A stretch of DNA of 64,000 nt from Micromonospora olivasterospora (GCF_007830265.1 NZ_VLKE01000001.1:2108001-2172000), one strand, 5' to 3'. Shown: positions 26,171 to 35,927, counted from the first letter of the stretch. Numbers and translations are program-made. The notes: generated by a model from the sequence alone, not told the origin.

Positions 26171-28624
26171 ATGCGGAAACGTGACCACAATGTGCTGACC
26201 AACGCCGCATCGCTGCTCGTCTGTGGCCTGCTGGCCGGCGTGGTGGTCGCGGCGGCGGCCTTCCCCGCGGTGGCGATGTCCGGGCTGGCCGCGAAAGCCG
26301 GAGCCGAGACCTTCGGGGCACTGCCCAAGGAGCTGATGGTGGCCCGCGCGCCGCAGATCAGCTATCTGGTCGCGTCGGACGGCAAGACGACGCTCGCGGC
26401 GATGTACGACGAGAACCGACGCGACGTGAAGCTGTCCGACATCTCGCCGTACATGCAGAAGGCGATCATCGCCGCCGAGGACCACGACTTCTACAAGCAC
26501 AACGGCGTCGACCTCAACGGCGTCGCCCGCGCGTTCGTCAACAACCAGTCCGGCGCCAGCTCCCAGCAGGGCGCGTCGACGCTGACCATGCAGTACGTCC
26601 GGCTGGCCATCGCGTACTCGGCCACCCACCCGGCGGACGTGGTCGCCGCGACCGAGGACACCAGCGCCCGCAAGCTGCGCGAGATGCGGCTGGCCCTCCA
26701 GGTCGACAAGGAGTTCTCGAAGGACGAGATCCTCAACCGCTACCTGAACCTCGCCTCCTTCGGCAACGGCGCGTACGGCATCTACGCCGCCAGCCAGGTC
26801 TACTTCGGCAAGCCGCCGAGCAAGCTGAACATTTCCGAGGCCGCGCTGCTCGCGGGCATGGTGAAGGCGCCCAGCACCAACGACCCGACCACCAAGACCG
26901 GCTACCCGCTCGCCCTCGACCGGCGCAACTACGTCATCGAGAACATGGTGAAGACCGGCGCCATCACCAAGGAGGAGGGCGAGGCGGCCAAGGCCACCAC
27001 GCTGGTCGTGAAGGACAAGACCACCCCGAACGGCTGCGTCGCCACCAACAAGAAGGAGTGGGGCTTCTTCTGCGACTACTTCTACCGCTGGTGGCTGCAG
27101 CAGGAGACGTTCGGCTCGACGACGTACGACCGGGAGCGGCGGCTCAAGAGCGGCGGCTACACCATCACCACCACCCTCGATCCGCAGGCGCAGAACGCGG
27201 GCGACAAGGCCGTGCGCAAGAACCTCGGGGTCAACAGCAAGGCGGCCCGGATGGTCGCGGTCGTCGAGCCGGGCACGGGCCGGGTCCGGGCGCTGTCGGT
27301 CAACCGGAACTTCAAGATCGACGACCCGAAGCACCCGCAGAACAAGGTCTCCACGGATCCGAAGAAGGCCAAGCGGGGCATCCGCGGCAACGTTCCCAAC
27401 ACCGTGATCCCGCTGCTCACCGGCGGCGGTGACATCAAGGGCTACCAGGCCGGCTCGACCTTCAAGATCTTCACCATCGTGGCCGCGCTGGAGAAGGGCA
27501 TCCCGCTCAGCTACACGATCAACTCGCCGAAGCAGTTCAAGTCCGAGTACATCATCGACAGCGGCAACCCCGCGGCCTGCCAGGGCACGCACTTCTACTG
27601 CCCGACCAACTCCAACGAATCGATGGCCGGCGTGCACAACATGTGGAGTGCGTTCGGCCGGTCGGTGAACACCTACTTCGTCCCGCTCCAGCAACAGGTG
27701 GGCGCCGAGAACGTGATCAAGGCGGCGCAGAAGCTGGGCATCCAGTTCCGGGACAGCGACGACGCCAAGCGGGCCACCAAGGATGGCGGCGCGAACCAGT
27801 GGGGCGCCTTCACCCTGGGCGTCTCGCTCACCACCCCGCTCGACCTCGCCAACGCGTACGCCACCCTGGCGGCGGACGGCAAGTACTGCGAGCCGATCCC
27901 GGTACAGAAGATCGTCGGCCCGGACGGCAAGTCCCTCGACGTGGCCAACCCACGCTGCGAGCAGCGAATCAGCACCCAGGTCGCCCGTGCGGCCGTGGAC
28001 GCCGCCCGCTGCCCCGTCGGCGACCGTTCCTCCACCTCCAAGTGCACCGGCGCCACCGCCGGCCAGGCGCGGGGGATCGTCGGCAAGCCGGTGGCCGGCA
28101 AGTCCGGCACCACCGACTCCGAGAAGACCTCATCCCTGGTCGTGATGACCAAGCAGTACTCGGTGGCCGGCATCCAGGCCGACCCGGACTGGCCGCAGAC
28201 CAACCAGAAGATGGGCCACAACGAGGCGACGGGCATCAACCCGCCGGTGTGGGAGACGCTGCGCGACGCCATGAAGGGCAAGCCCGGCATCCAGTTCACG
28301 CCGCCCAGCGGCAAGATCATGGAGGGCGACCAGCGCCCCATCCCCGACGTGAAGTGCGTGGACATCGAGGCCGCGAAGTCCCGGCTCAAGGGCGCCGGCT
28401 TCGAGCCCGTGGTCTCCTCGAACCGGGTCCCGTCGAGCTGCGCCGCCGGCAAGGCCGCCGGAACCAGCCCGAGCGGCCGCACCATCAAGGGCGGCGTGGT
28501 GACCATCGAGGTCAGCAGCGGCGGCAGCAAGCCGGTCAACCCACCGACCAACGACGGCACCGGCGATTTGCCCGGGACCGGAAACGGGAACGGGAACGGC
28601 GGCCGCCCGGGTCGCCCGGGCTGA
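26171..28624 (+). CDS. ponA2: Bifunctional class A penicillin-binding protein with PASTA domain (PonA2-like)
   Basis: An 817-residue peptidoglycan synthase. After a short cytoplasmic start and one transmembrane helix (about 12-38), the glycosyltransferase domain contains the catalytic EDHDFYKHNGVD, GASTLTMQYVRL, and RKLREMRLAL. The transpeptidase domain has the SxxK motif AGSTFKIFT, SVN and KSGTT. A PASTA domain (IPDVKCVDIEAAKSRLKGAG) and a Gly/Asn tail end the protein. The gene is divergent from whiB4 as in mycobacteria (Rv3682). ATG 26171 has GAGGTGA seven bases upstream; GTG 26162 and ATG 26108 are longer options. Confidence 0.93.
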   Translation: MRKRDHNVLTNAASLLVCGLLAGVVVAAAAFPAVAMSGLAAKAGAETFGALPKELMVARAPQISYLVASDGKTTLAAMYDENRRDVKLSDISPYMQKAIIAAEDHDFYKHNGVDLNGVARAFVNNQSGASSQQGASTLTMQYVRLAIAYSATHPADVVAATEDTSARKLREMRLALQVDKEFSKDEILNRYLNLASFGNGAYGIYAASQVYFGKPPSKLNISEAALLAGMVKAPSTNDPTTKTGYPLALDRRNYVIENMVKTGAITKEEGEAAKATTLVVKDKTTPNGCVATNKKEWGFFCDYFYRWWLQQETFGSTTYDRERRLKSGGYTITTTLDPQAQNAGDKAVRKNLGVNSKAARMVAVVEPGTGRVRALSVNRNFKIDDPKHPQNKVSTDPKKAKRGIRGNVPNTVIPLLTGGGDIKGYQAGSTFKIFTIVAALEKGIPLSYTINSPKQFKSEYIIDSGNPAACQGTHFYCPTNSNESMAGVHNMWSAFGRSVNTYFVPLQQQVGAENVIKAAQKLGIQFRDSDDAKRATKDGGANQWGAFTLGVSLTTPLDLANAYATLAADGKYCEPIPVQKIVGPDGKSLDVANPRCEQRISTQVARAAVDAARCPVGDRSSTSKCTGATAGQARGIVGKPVAGKSGTTDSEKTSSLVVMTKQYSVAGIQADPDWPQTNQKMGHNEATGINPPVWETLRDAMKGKPGIQFTPPSGKIMEGDQRPIPDVKCVDIEAAKSRLKGAGFEPVVSSNRVPSSCAAGKAAGTSPSGRTIKGGVVTIEVSSGGSKPVNPPTNDGTGDLPGTGNGNGNGGRPGRPG

Positions 28625-28640
28625 CCGATCGAGCCATCCG

Positions 28641-28680
28641 CGAACGGGCGGGCACCCCTTCCGGGGTGCCCGCCCGTTCG
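28641..28680. terminator. Bidirectional terminator between ponA2 and yqeY
   Basis: An 18-base-pair perfect stem (arm starting CGAACGGGCGGGCACCCC) with loop TTCC. It serves convergent ponA2 and the GatB/YqeY gene. Its symmetry means either strand's transcript folds equally well; no long T-run follows, as is common in high-GC actinobacteria. Confidence 0.85.
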
Positions 28681-28701
28681 GTTACGGCGTCGTCGAGAGC
28701 G

Positions 28702-29157
28702 TCAGAGGCCGAGCTGGCGGCGTACCTCGGCGGCGACCCGGCCACCCTCGGCCCGGCCGGCCACCGCGGCCTGGGCCGCCCTCATCGCCGGGCCCATCTG
28801 CGCCTTGCCGCTGAACCCGCCCGCGGCGAGCGCCCCCGCGACCAGCTCGGCCAGCTCGTCGTCGGAGAGCTGCTTCGGCAGGTAGCGCTCCAGCACGTCG
28901 CCCTCGGCGGTCTCCTTCGCGGCCTGCTCGGCGCGGCCCGCGTCGGCGAACGCGGTGGCGGCCTCGCGCCGCTTCTTCGCCTCCTTGGTCAACACGGCCA
29001 GCACCTCGTCGTCGTTGAGCTCGCGCTTCTCCTTGCCGGCGACCTCGGCGTTGCCGACGGCCGCGAGGGCCATCCGCAGCGTGGAGGTGGTCAGCTCGTC
29101 GCGTGCCTTGAGGGCGGCGCGCATGTCGGCGGTCAGGCGGTCCTTCAGCGTGCTCAT
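28702..29157 (-). CDS. GatB/YqeY domain protein
   Basis: A 151-residue helical protein of the YqeY family, related to the C-terminal tail domain of GatB. Recognisable segments are MSTLKDRLTADMRAALKARD, TLRMALAAVGNAEV, EGDVLERYLPKQLSDDELAEL, and the end AAQAAVAGRAEGGRVAAEVR. The family may interact with tRNA or tRNA-dependent amidotransferase, but its cellular job is not settled. Downstream of a strong terminator shared with ponA2. The metallophosphoesterase on the other strand begins 25 bp away. Confidence 0.9.
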   Translation of the reverse strand: MSTLKDRLTADMRAALKARDELTTSTLRMALAAVGNAEVAGKEKRELNDDEVLAVLTKEAKKRREAATAFADAGRAEQAAKETAEGDVLERYLPKQLSDDELAELVAGALAAGGFSGKAQMGPAMRAAQAAVAGRAEGGRVAAEVRRQLGL

Positions 29158-29182
29158 GGACGGTCAAACTACCCTGAACGCC

Positions 29183-30076
29183 ATGCGAAAGCGCACACTA
29201 TTCCGGCTCACGGCGGGGACCGCCGCGGTCGGCGCGGCCACCCTGGCGTACGCGTCGCTCGTCGAGCGCAACATGTTCACCCTGCGCCGGTTCGACGTGC
29301 CGGTGCTGCCGGCCGACACCGAGCCACTGCGCGTCCTGCACCTGTCGGACCTGCACATGACGCCCGGACAGCGGCGCAAGCAGGAGTGGGTGGCGTCGCT
29401 GGCAGCGCTGGACCCGGACCTGGTGGTGGTCACCGGCGACAACATGGCCGGCCCCGGGGCGGTACCGGGCGTGCTGCGGGCCCTGCAACCGCTGCTCGAC
29501 CTTCCCGGCGCGTTCGTGTTCGGCTCCAACGACTACACCGGGCCGGTGCTGAAGAACCCGTTCAGCTACTTCCTGCCGGACCGGGAGTACCGGGAGGGGG
29601 TGGAGCTGCCGTACGAGGAACTCCGGGAGGTCTTCGCGGGCTCCGGCTGGGCCGACCTCAACAACGCCCGGACGACCCTCAAGGCCGGCGGACGGCTGGT
29701 CGAGCTGGTCGGGGTCGACGACCCGCACATCGAGCGGGACGACTACCCCTCCGTCGCCGGCCCGGTCTCCGCCTCCACCGACCTGTCGATCGGGGTGGCG
29801 CACTCGCCGGAGCCGGCCGTGCTCGACCAGATGGCCGCCGACGGGTTCGCCCTGCTGCTGGCCGGCCACACCCACGGCGGCCAGGTCTGCGTGCCCGGCG
29901 TCGGGGCGCTGGTGACCAACTGCGGCCTGCCCCGGTCGATGGCCAAGGGTCTGCACCGCTGGCCGGGCTCCGACTCCTGGCTGCACGTCTCGGCCGGCCT
30001 GGGCACCCACCCGACCGCGCCGGTCCGGTTCGCCTGCCGGCCGGAGGCGAGCATTCTCACCCTGATCCCGCGCTGA
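29183..30076 (+). CDS. Membrane-associated metallophosphoesterase
   Basis: A 297-residue calcineurin-like phosphoesterase. An N-terminal hydrophobic segment (LTAGTAAVGAATLAYASLV) is an anchor or signal. Metal-ligand motifs are LHLSDLHM, VVTGDNMAG, GSNDYTG, and LLLAGHTHGGQVCVP. It belongs to the YkuE/YaeI group, some of which act on lipid A or other phospho-lipids. The position downstream of ponA2 matches Rv3683. Starts at ATG 29183; upstream there is no strong ribosome binding site. The 200 bp after it hold no other gene than the tRNA promoter. Confidence 0.88.
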   Translation: MRKRTLFRLTAGTAAVGAATLAYASLVERNMFTLRRFDVPVLPADTEPLRVLHLSDLHMTPGQRRKQEWVASLAALDPDLVVVTGDNMAGPGAVPGVLRALQPLLDLPGAFVFGSNDYTGPVLKNPFSYFLPDREYREGVELPYEELREVFAGSGWADLNNARTTLKAGGRLVELVGVDDPHIERDDYPSVAGPVSASTDLSIGVAHSPEPAVLDQMAADGFALLLAGHTHGGQVCVPGVGALVTNCGLPRSMAKGLHRWPGSDSWLHVSAGLGTHPTAPVRFACRPEASILTLIPR

Positions 30077-30239
30077 GCCGCCGCCCCTCACCCCGCCCGC
30101 GCGCTCCGGCCGGGGGAGGTGTGACGTGAGCCGCCTCTGGAGTTGCCCCGGCTGCGCTACCGGCGCTCGGGGCGAGGGTCCCGCGCCGGCCCGCGCGCCT
30201 GCGCGGCCGGGCCCGGCGCGGCGGGAGGGGGTACCGAGT

Positions 30240-30267
30240 TTGACCCTCGGGGTCGGTGGGCTACTAT
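30240..30267 (+). promoter_or_regulatory. Promoter of tRNA-Pro
   Basis: A -35 box TTGACC (30240-30245) and a -10 box TACTAT (30262-30267) are separated by 16 bases and lie 14 bases before the tRNA 5' end. This is a near-consensus sigma-70-type promoter. Confidence 0.75.
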
Positions 30268-30281
30268 TTCTCAGCACGCCT

Positions 30282-30358
<77 letters not shown>

Positions 30359-30439
30359 GAGGTACGGCCAGGCCAGGGTCGGTTTCCTGAGAAGGAAACC
30401 GGCCCTGACTCGTCTGCCGGAAGTGCCCCCGGGAGACCG

Positions 30440-31825
30440 CTACCCCTGCCACAGCCGGGCCGTCTGGTCGTTGCCGGCGGTGGCGACGGTGCGCCCGTCC
30501 GGGCTGAACGCGACCGTCTGCACCGGGCCGGCGTGACCGGTGAGGGTGGCGGTGTGCGTCGGCCGGGCCGGATCGGCCACGTCCCACAACCGCGCCGTGT
30601 CGTTGCCGGCGGTGGCGAGGGTACGCCCGTCCGGGCTGAACGCCACCGACAACACCTTGCCGGTGTGCTCGGTCAGGGTGGCGGTGTGCGTCGGCCGGGC
30701 GGGATCGGACACATCCCACAACCGAGCCGTCTTGTCGAAGCTGGCGGTGGCGAAGGTGCGCCCGTCCGGACTGAACGCCACCGACCCCATCGGGGCGGCG
30801 TGACCGGTGAAAGTGGCGGTGAGCACCGGCCGGGCGGGATCGGACACCTCCCAGAATCGAACCACCTTGTCGAAGGCGACGGTCGCGAGGGTGCGCCCGT
30901 CCGGACTGAACGCCACCGATGCCACCCAGCCCTTGTGATCGGCGAGCGTGGCGGTGAGCACCGGCCGGGTCGGATCGGACACATCCCACAACCGCGCCGT
31001 CTTGTCGAAGCTGGCGGTGGCGAGGATGCGCCCGTCCGGGCTGAGCGCCATCCCTGCCACGCCCTTGGTGTGACCGGTGACGGTCGCGGTGAGCGCCGGC
31101 CGGGCGGCGCCGGCCACGTTCCACAACCGGGCCACCTTGTCCTGGCAGGTGACAGCGAGGGTGCGCCCGTCCGGGCCGAACACCACCGACCCCATCACGG
31201 TCAGCCAGTAGATCCCCCACGGCCTGTCGGGGCGGCCGGCGAGAGTGGCGGCGAGCGCCGGCTGGGCGGAGTCGGCCAGGTCCCACAACCGGGCGGTCCT
31301 GTCCCGGCCGGTGGTGGCCAGGGTGCGCCCGTCCGGGCTGAACGCCACCGATATCACCGTGCCGACGTGGCCGGTGAGAGTCGCGAGGGGCGTACCGGGT
31401 GTTCCTCGACGCGCCACCGGGGTCGGCGCGGGCTGAGACGCTGGCGACGCCGCGGACGCGGCCAGCCGCCGCACGTAGTCGGCGGAGGGCATCCGTCCAC
31501 CGGTGACGTCCTCGTACCGCACGTCGCCGAGGCGGAGGAACGGCTCGCCCGCCAGCAGCAGCGGCAGGATCGGCCTACCCAGCTTCTCCGCCCGGTCGAT
31601 CGCCCGCTCCACCCCCGGCGACGCCTCCGCTGCCGGCGTCATCACCACCACGAGCGCGGCGCAGGAGTCGACGCGTTCCTCGAAGCCGTCACCCTCCCGC
31701 TCCTCACCGACGATCCCCTGGTCGAACCGGACCGCCACGCCAGAGGCTTCCAGATGGGCAGCCAGCCGCTCCACGTACGCGCTGTCGGAGGCATGGCTGC
31801 AACTGATGAACACGTGATCGCCCAC
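30440..31825 (-). CDS. TIR-domain protein with seven WD40 repeats
   Basis: A 461-residue two-part protein. Residues 1-120 are a TIR fold: HVFISCSHASDSAYVERL is the first strand and BB-loop region, VVVMTPAAEASPGVERAI carries the Glu that is the catalytic NADase residue in TIR enzymes, and RPILPLLL follows. A Pro/Ala linker leads to seven WD40 repeats (each with SPDGRTLAT and RLWDV), enough for a closed propeller. TIR domains in bacterial immunity destroy NAD+ once the sensor is triggered. Here WD40 would be the sensor or scaffold. It is on the same strand as, and 82 bp downstream of, an NB-ARC/TPR gene. It ends 81 bp from tRNA-Pro. Antiphage function is inference. Confidence 0.9.
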   Translation of the reverse strand: MGDHVFISCSHASDSAYVERLAAHLEASGVAVRFDQGIVGEEREGDGFEERVDSCAALVVVMTPAAEASPGVERAIDRAEKLGRPILPLLLAGEPFLRLGDVRYEDVTGGRMPSADYVRRLAASAASPASQPAPTPVARRGTPGTPLATLTGHVGTVISVAFSPDGRTLATTGRDRTARLWDLADSAQPALAATLAGRPDRPWGIYWLTVMGSVVFGPDGRTLAVTCQDKVARLWNVAGAARPALTATVTGHTKGVAGMALSPDGRILATASFDKTARLWDVSDPTRPVLTATLADHKGWVASVAFSPDGRTLATVAFDKVVRFWEVSDPARPVLTATFTGHAAPMGSVAFSPDGRTFATASFDKTARLWDVSDPARPTHTATLTEHTGKVLSVAFSPDGRTLATAGNDTARLWDVADPARPTHTATLTGHAGPVQTVAFSPDGRTVATAGNDQTARLWQG

Positions 31826-31907
31826 CCCGGCAATCTACCGAAGGACATCGATCTAGTGGGATCAGCCGGAAAGACCAGGAAGCCCACGGGGCCAGGAGTT
31901 CGTGGCG

Positions 31908-34337
31908 CTACACCGGCGCGGACGGCGTCCCGTCGAGCCGGGCCCGGACCTGCGCGGCGTCCGGGTGACCGAGCCGGTCGAGCACGTCGAGGGCGCGCCG
32001 CCAGGCGGTACGGGCGGACCGGGGCTCACCCGCGGCGTCGTGGCTGTCGCCGAGGTGCGTCAGCGTCGTGGCCTCGTAGTAGCGCTCGCCGACCTCGTGC
32101 CACAGCGCGAGCGCGTGCTCGTAGCAGTCGATGGCGTCGCGGTGCCGGCCGAGCTGGTGGTGGGCGTAGCCGAGGCTGTCCCACGCATGGGCCTCCCAGT
32201 ACCGGTTCCCCGTCCGCTGCTGCTGAGCCAGGGCCCGCTCGCAGTAGTCGAGCGCGCGCCGGTGGTCGCCGAGTTGGATGTGGTACCAGCCGATGTTGTT
32301 GAGCGCGTTGGCCTGGCCCTGGGCGTGGCCGGCGGCCTCGAACAGGCGGTGGGCCCGTTGCGCGTGGTCGAGGGCCCGCCGGTGGTCGCCCCGGCGCTCG
32401 GCGAGGATGCCGAGGTTCAGCTCGGTGCGGCCGCCGCCGACCCGGTCGCCGAGTTCGGCGTACAGGCACAGGGACCGCTCGAGGTGGTCGCGGGCGTCGT
32501 CGTACGCGCCGAGGCGCAGGCAGGCGATGGCGCGGTTCCGGTGGGCGCGGGCCTGGCCGTCGCGGTCGCCCGCCCCGGTGGCGGCGCGCAGCGCCAGCTC
32601 CTGTGCCGTGGACTGGTCCTGCCAGGCACCCACCCGGTCGAGGTACGTGTTGACGCTCCACGCGAGCTGCCAGGCGTGGGTCGGCAGGCCGCTGTCGGCG
32701 GCCAGGGCGATCGCGGCGAGCAGCGCCCGGTGCTCGGCGGCGAGCCACTCCCACGCCTCGTCCCGGTCCCGCAGCGCGGGGATCGCGACCCCGGGCTGCG
32801 CCACCGGCAGGTCGATCTCGTCGCGGTGCCGGTGGAGCAGCATGTCCGCGGCGTAGGCGGTGTGCAGGTAGTGGTCGAGCAGCCGGTGCAGCGCGGCCCG
32901 GCGGCGCTCGTCGGAGTCGGTGGCCTCGGCCTGCTCGACGGCGTACGCGCGCAGCAGGTCGTGCAGGGCGTACCGGCCGGGGGTGTGCTCGGCGAGCAGG
33001 TTCGCCCGGGCCAGGTCCGCCAGCGGCCGGCGCACCTCGGCGACGGGAAGGGCCGCGAGGCTGGCGGCGGCCGGGACGGAGACGCCCGGGCCGGGGTGCG
33101 TTCCGAGCAGCCGGAACAGGTCGGCGGCCGCCGGGTCCAGGCCCCGGTACGACCAGGAGAGGACGGCGCGGACGTCGGTGGCCGCCTCTCCGCCGCTGAA
33201 CCCGTCGAGGCTCCCCCACGCGCCCGCCAACTCGTCGGCGAGTCGGGCGAGACCGAAGTCCGGATACGTGGCGGCCCGCGCGGCCACGATGGCCAGCGCG
33301 AGCGGAAGCCCGGCCGCCGCGGCCACGATGCGGTCCACCGCGGCCGGCTCGGCCGCGACCCGGTCCGCGCCCAGCCGGCGGGACAGCAGCTCGCGGGCCT
33401 CCGCCGGGGACAGGAGGTCCAACAGGAGCGGGCGGGCGCCCTCGGCGGTGACCAGTCCCGGCAGCTGGTTGCGGCTGGTCACCAGGACCAGGCACCCGGG
33501 CGTGCTGGGCAGCAGCGGGCGCACCTGGTCGGCGTCCCGGGCGTTGTCCAGGACCACGAGCATCCGCCGGTCGACCAGCAGGCTCCGGTACAGCGCGGCC
33601 TGCGCGGCCAGCCCCGCGGGGATGCGCCCCGGAGGCACCGCGAGGGCCTCCAGGAAGCCGGCGACCGCCTCGGCGGGGCTCAGGGCCGGCGCTTCGGGGT
33701 CGAACCCGCGCAGGTTGACGTAGAGCTGCCCGTCCGGGAACCGGTCGGCCACCTGGTGGGCCCAGTGCACGGCGAGGGCCGTCTTGCCGACTCCGGCCGT
33801 CCCGCCGATGGTCGAGATCAGCACCGTGCCCGGGGCCCGGCCGGCTCGGCGAGCAGCGCGGTCAGGGCGGCGAGCTGCGCCGACCGCCCGGCGAAGTGTC
33901 GTACGGCCGCCGGCAGCTGGCGGGGCACGACGGGCTCGGGCCAGGCGGCCGGCCGCACGGCGGACCCCGCGGGCCTGCCGGCCCAGTTCGGCGCGGGCGG
34001 CGGCGGCGAGCCGGTCGCCGGCCCGCGCCGCGTCCGCCGCCCGCAGCATCCGCCAGTACGCCGGCTCCCACCGGGCCGGGTCCGCCAGCTCGGCGGGCAG
34101 CCGGGCACCGGACCGCCCGGCGTACGCGGCGCAGGCGGCCACGTACGCGGTGACGAAGTCCCAGTCGGGCAGCGACTTGGCGTTGAGCTTGTCGCTGAGG
34201 GTGGAGCGGGCCAACGGCTGACCCAGCCCGGCGGCGACCGCCACCAGTGCGTTCAGCGACGGCCCACCGGCCAGCTGCCGCAGCCGCCGCAGCTCGTCGA
34301 CGAACCGCAGCAGCGCCTCCCGACCGGCCTCCGCCAC
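31908..34337 (-). CDS. HTH-NB-ARC-TPR STAND regulator, frameshifted near the ATPase start
   Basis: Around 810 residues. The N-terminus is a helix-turn-helix-like domain (LRRLRQLAGGPSLN, ARSTLSDKLNA). The NB-ARC ATPase has Walker A GTAGVGKTALAVHWA, Walker B RRMLVVLDNARDADQ, and the GLPLAL motif. TPR repeats fill the C-terminal half (ALNNIGWYHIQLGDHRRALD, HAWDSLGYAHHQLGRHRDAI). Between about 33850 and 34000 the family sequence (WPEPVVPRQLPAAVRHFAGR) is found in a second frame, so two or three base losses at C/G runs (near 33840 and 33970) are needed. GTG 34337 has AAGGAGG upstream. STAND proteins of this type work as regulators or as immune sensors. The TIR-WD40 gene directly downstream could be its effector. 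Confidence 0.82.
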   Translation of the reverse strand: MAEAGREALLRFVDELRRLRQLAGGPSLNALVAVAAGLGQPLARSTLSDKLNAKSLPDWDFVTAYVAACAAYAGRSGARLPAELADPARWEPAYWRMLRAADAARAGDRLAAAARAELGRQARGVRRAAGRLARARRAPPAAGGRTTLRRAVGAARRPDRAARRAGRAPGTVLISTIGGTAGVGKTALAVHWAHQVADRFPDGQLYVNLRGFDPEAPALSPAEAVAGFLEALAVPPGRIPAGLAAQAALYRSLLVDRRMLVVLDNARDADQVRPLLPSTPGCLVLVTSRNQLPGLVTAEGARPLLLDLLSPAEARELLSRRLGADRVAAEPAAVDRIVAAAAGLPLALAIVAARAATYPDFGLARLADELAGAWGSLDGFSGGEAATDVRAVLSWSYRGLDPAAADLFRLLGTHPGPGVSVPAAASLAALPVAEVRRPLADLARANLLAEHTPGRYALHDLLRAYAVEQAEATDSDERRRAALHRLLDHYLHTAYAADMLLHRHRDEIDLPVAQPGVAIPALRDRDEAWEWLAAEHRALLAAIALAADSGLPTHAWQLAWSVNTYLDRVGAWQDQSTAQELALRAATGAGDRDGQARAHRNRAIACLRLGAYDDARDHLERSLCLYAELGDRVGGGRTELNLGILAERRGDHRRALDHAQRAHRLFEAAGHAQGQANALNNIGWYHIQLGDHRRALDYCERALAQQQRTGNRYWEAHAWDSLGYAHHQLGRHRDAIDCYEHALALWHEVGERYYEATTLTHLGDSHDAAGEPRSARTAWRRALDVLDRLGHPDAAQVRARLDGTPSAPV

Positions 34338-34500
34338 ACCACACCCTCCTTGGCATCGGGACGTGCTTCGAAGAGTCGGAGCCAGGATAGCCCGCATCGA
34401 CGACGCACGATTGCTCTTGTCGGCGCGTCGCGGCGCTCGGCGGCCGGGGCAGCCCGCGCCGCCGACCCGACAGTTGCGCCGGGCCGGCGGCGCGCGGCGC

Positions 34501-34793
34501 TCAGAACGCGTAGGTGACCGAGATGGTGCTGTTCGGGCAGGAGTTCGCCCAACTGGTCAGGGCGTTCTTCTCGGCGGTGTCGACGGTCAGCCGCCAGCGG
34601 ATCTTGATGGCCACCCACTCGTTGACGTAGCGGCAACGGGCGCCGCTGTACGAGGGCGTCCAGGTGGCCGGGGCCTGGTCGCCCTTGGCCTGGTTGACGT
34701 TGTCGGTGACGGCGACCAGCGGGCGGGAGTCGCCGAGGTCGTTCGCGTACGACTGGCGGCGGCTGGTGGACCAGTTGCGGGCGCCGGAGTCCC
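34501..34793 (-). pseudogene. Secreted HNH nuclease (DUF1524) remnant, 3' part only
   Basis: The minus strand reads about 97 codons ending at TGA 34501-34503: GARNWSTSRRQSYANDLG, LVAVTDNVNQAKGDQAPATW and RYVNEWVAIKIRWRLTVDT. This is the C-terminal half of the same family as the intact nuclease at 48.3-48.9 kb. The signal peptide, and the HNH His-His core (DHxVPL), are missing. The coding frame stops being recognisable exactly where MFS-like coding begins on the other strand. Confidence 0.8.
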
Positions 34794-35870
34794 CTGCCGT
34801 TCCTGTTCATCTAGCTGACCGACGTACGGGGCCTCACCGACACCCGCGCCGGCCTGGTGATCGGCTGGTACGGCGCGGTCACCCTCGCGCTGTCCCCGCT
34901 GGGCGGGACGCTGATCGACCGGTTCGGCGCCCGCCGGGTGGTGCTGCCCTGTCACCATCCTCGCCTCGCTGACCGACCCGGGCGAGCGGCAGCGGGTGTA
35001 CGGGCTGAACTTCGCCCTGCTCAACCTCGGCATCGGGGTGGGCGGGCTGATCTCGGGCGCGATCGTGGACATCGCCCGCCCGACGACGTTCCAGCTGATC
35101 TACGTCCTCGACGCGGTGAGCTACCTGACCCCGGCCCTGATCCTGCTGACCCTGCCCGGGTCGGTCACCGGCTCGCCGACGCCGCGGCGGGCGGGCCGGC
35201 GGCGTCGCGCGGGGGCTATCTCGCCGTGCTGCGCGACCGTCCCTTCCGCCGTCTGGTGATCTTCGGTCTCGTGCTCACCACCTGCGGGTACGCCCAGATC
35301 GAGGTGGGCTTCACGGCGTACGCGGTCCGGGTGGCCGAGGTGAGCCCGCGGGTGGTTGCCTGGGCGCTGGCCGGCAACACGGTGATGATCGTGCTGGCCC
35401 AACTGCTGGTGATCAAGCGGCTGGAGGGGCGCAGCCGCACCGGCGCGCTGGCCCTGGTCGGGGCCGTCTTCGCGGGCGCCTGGCTCACCCTCGGCGCGGC
35501 CGGCCTCGTCGGCAACGGGGACGCGCTGCTCGCCGCGCTCGGGGTGGTGGCCCGCTCGGCGATCTTCGGCTTCGGCGAGACGATGCTGTCGCCGGTGATG
35601 CCCGCGCTGACCAACGCGCTGGCCACGGACGAGCTGCGCGGCCGGTACAACGCGATGAGTTCGATGATCTCCGGGATCAGCGGCGTGATCGGCCCGGTGA
35701 CCGCCGGTCCGCTGATCGGCGCGGCCGACGGGATGGTCTGGGTCGCGTTCGTGGCCGGCGGCTGCCTGGTGGCCTCGCTGCTCGCCCTCTCCCTGCGCGG
35801 CCTGCTCACCCCGGCCCAGGACGGCCGGCCGCTCGCCGCCCCGCCGGCCCCCGTCCCGGCGAACTCCTGA
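34785..35870 (+). pseudogene. MFS transporter remnant with stop, deletion and frameshift
   Basis: Coding sequence starts LPFLFI, then TAG 34812-34814 replaces what should be Tyr, then LTDVRGLTDTRAGLVIGWYG, a standard MFS first helix pair. After GTLIDRFGARRVVLP the next helices are missing: about 60 residues are deleted near 34945. Reading resumes in another frame with VTILASLTDPGERQRVYGLN and LLNLGIGVGGLISGAIV, and shifts again near 35200 for the second half (TTCGYAQIEVGFTAYAVRV to the end). The 3' half looks intact over six helices. Three separate lesions make real decay likely, even if one shift is a sequence error. Confidence 0.8.
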
Positions 35871-35878
35871 GCCGCGTC

Positions 35879-35906
35879 GGGCCCCGGAGCGTGCGCTCCG
35901 GGGCCC
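35879..35906. terminator. Bidirectional terminator hairpin
   Basis: A 12-base-pair stem (GGGCCCCGGAGC) with loop GTGC lies between the convergent MFS remnant and the 5'-nucleotidase gene. It could end transcripts from both sides. Confidence 0.75.
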
Positions 35907-35927
35907 GACCCGCGCCGGTGACGGCCG

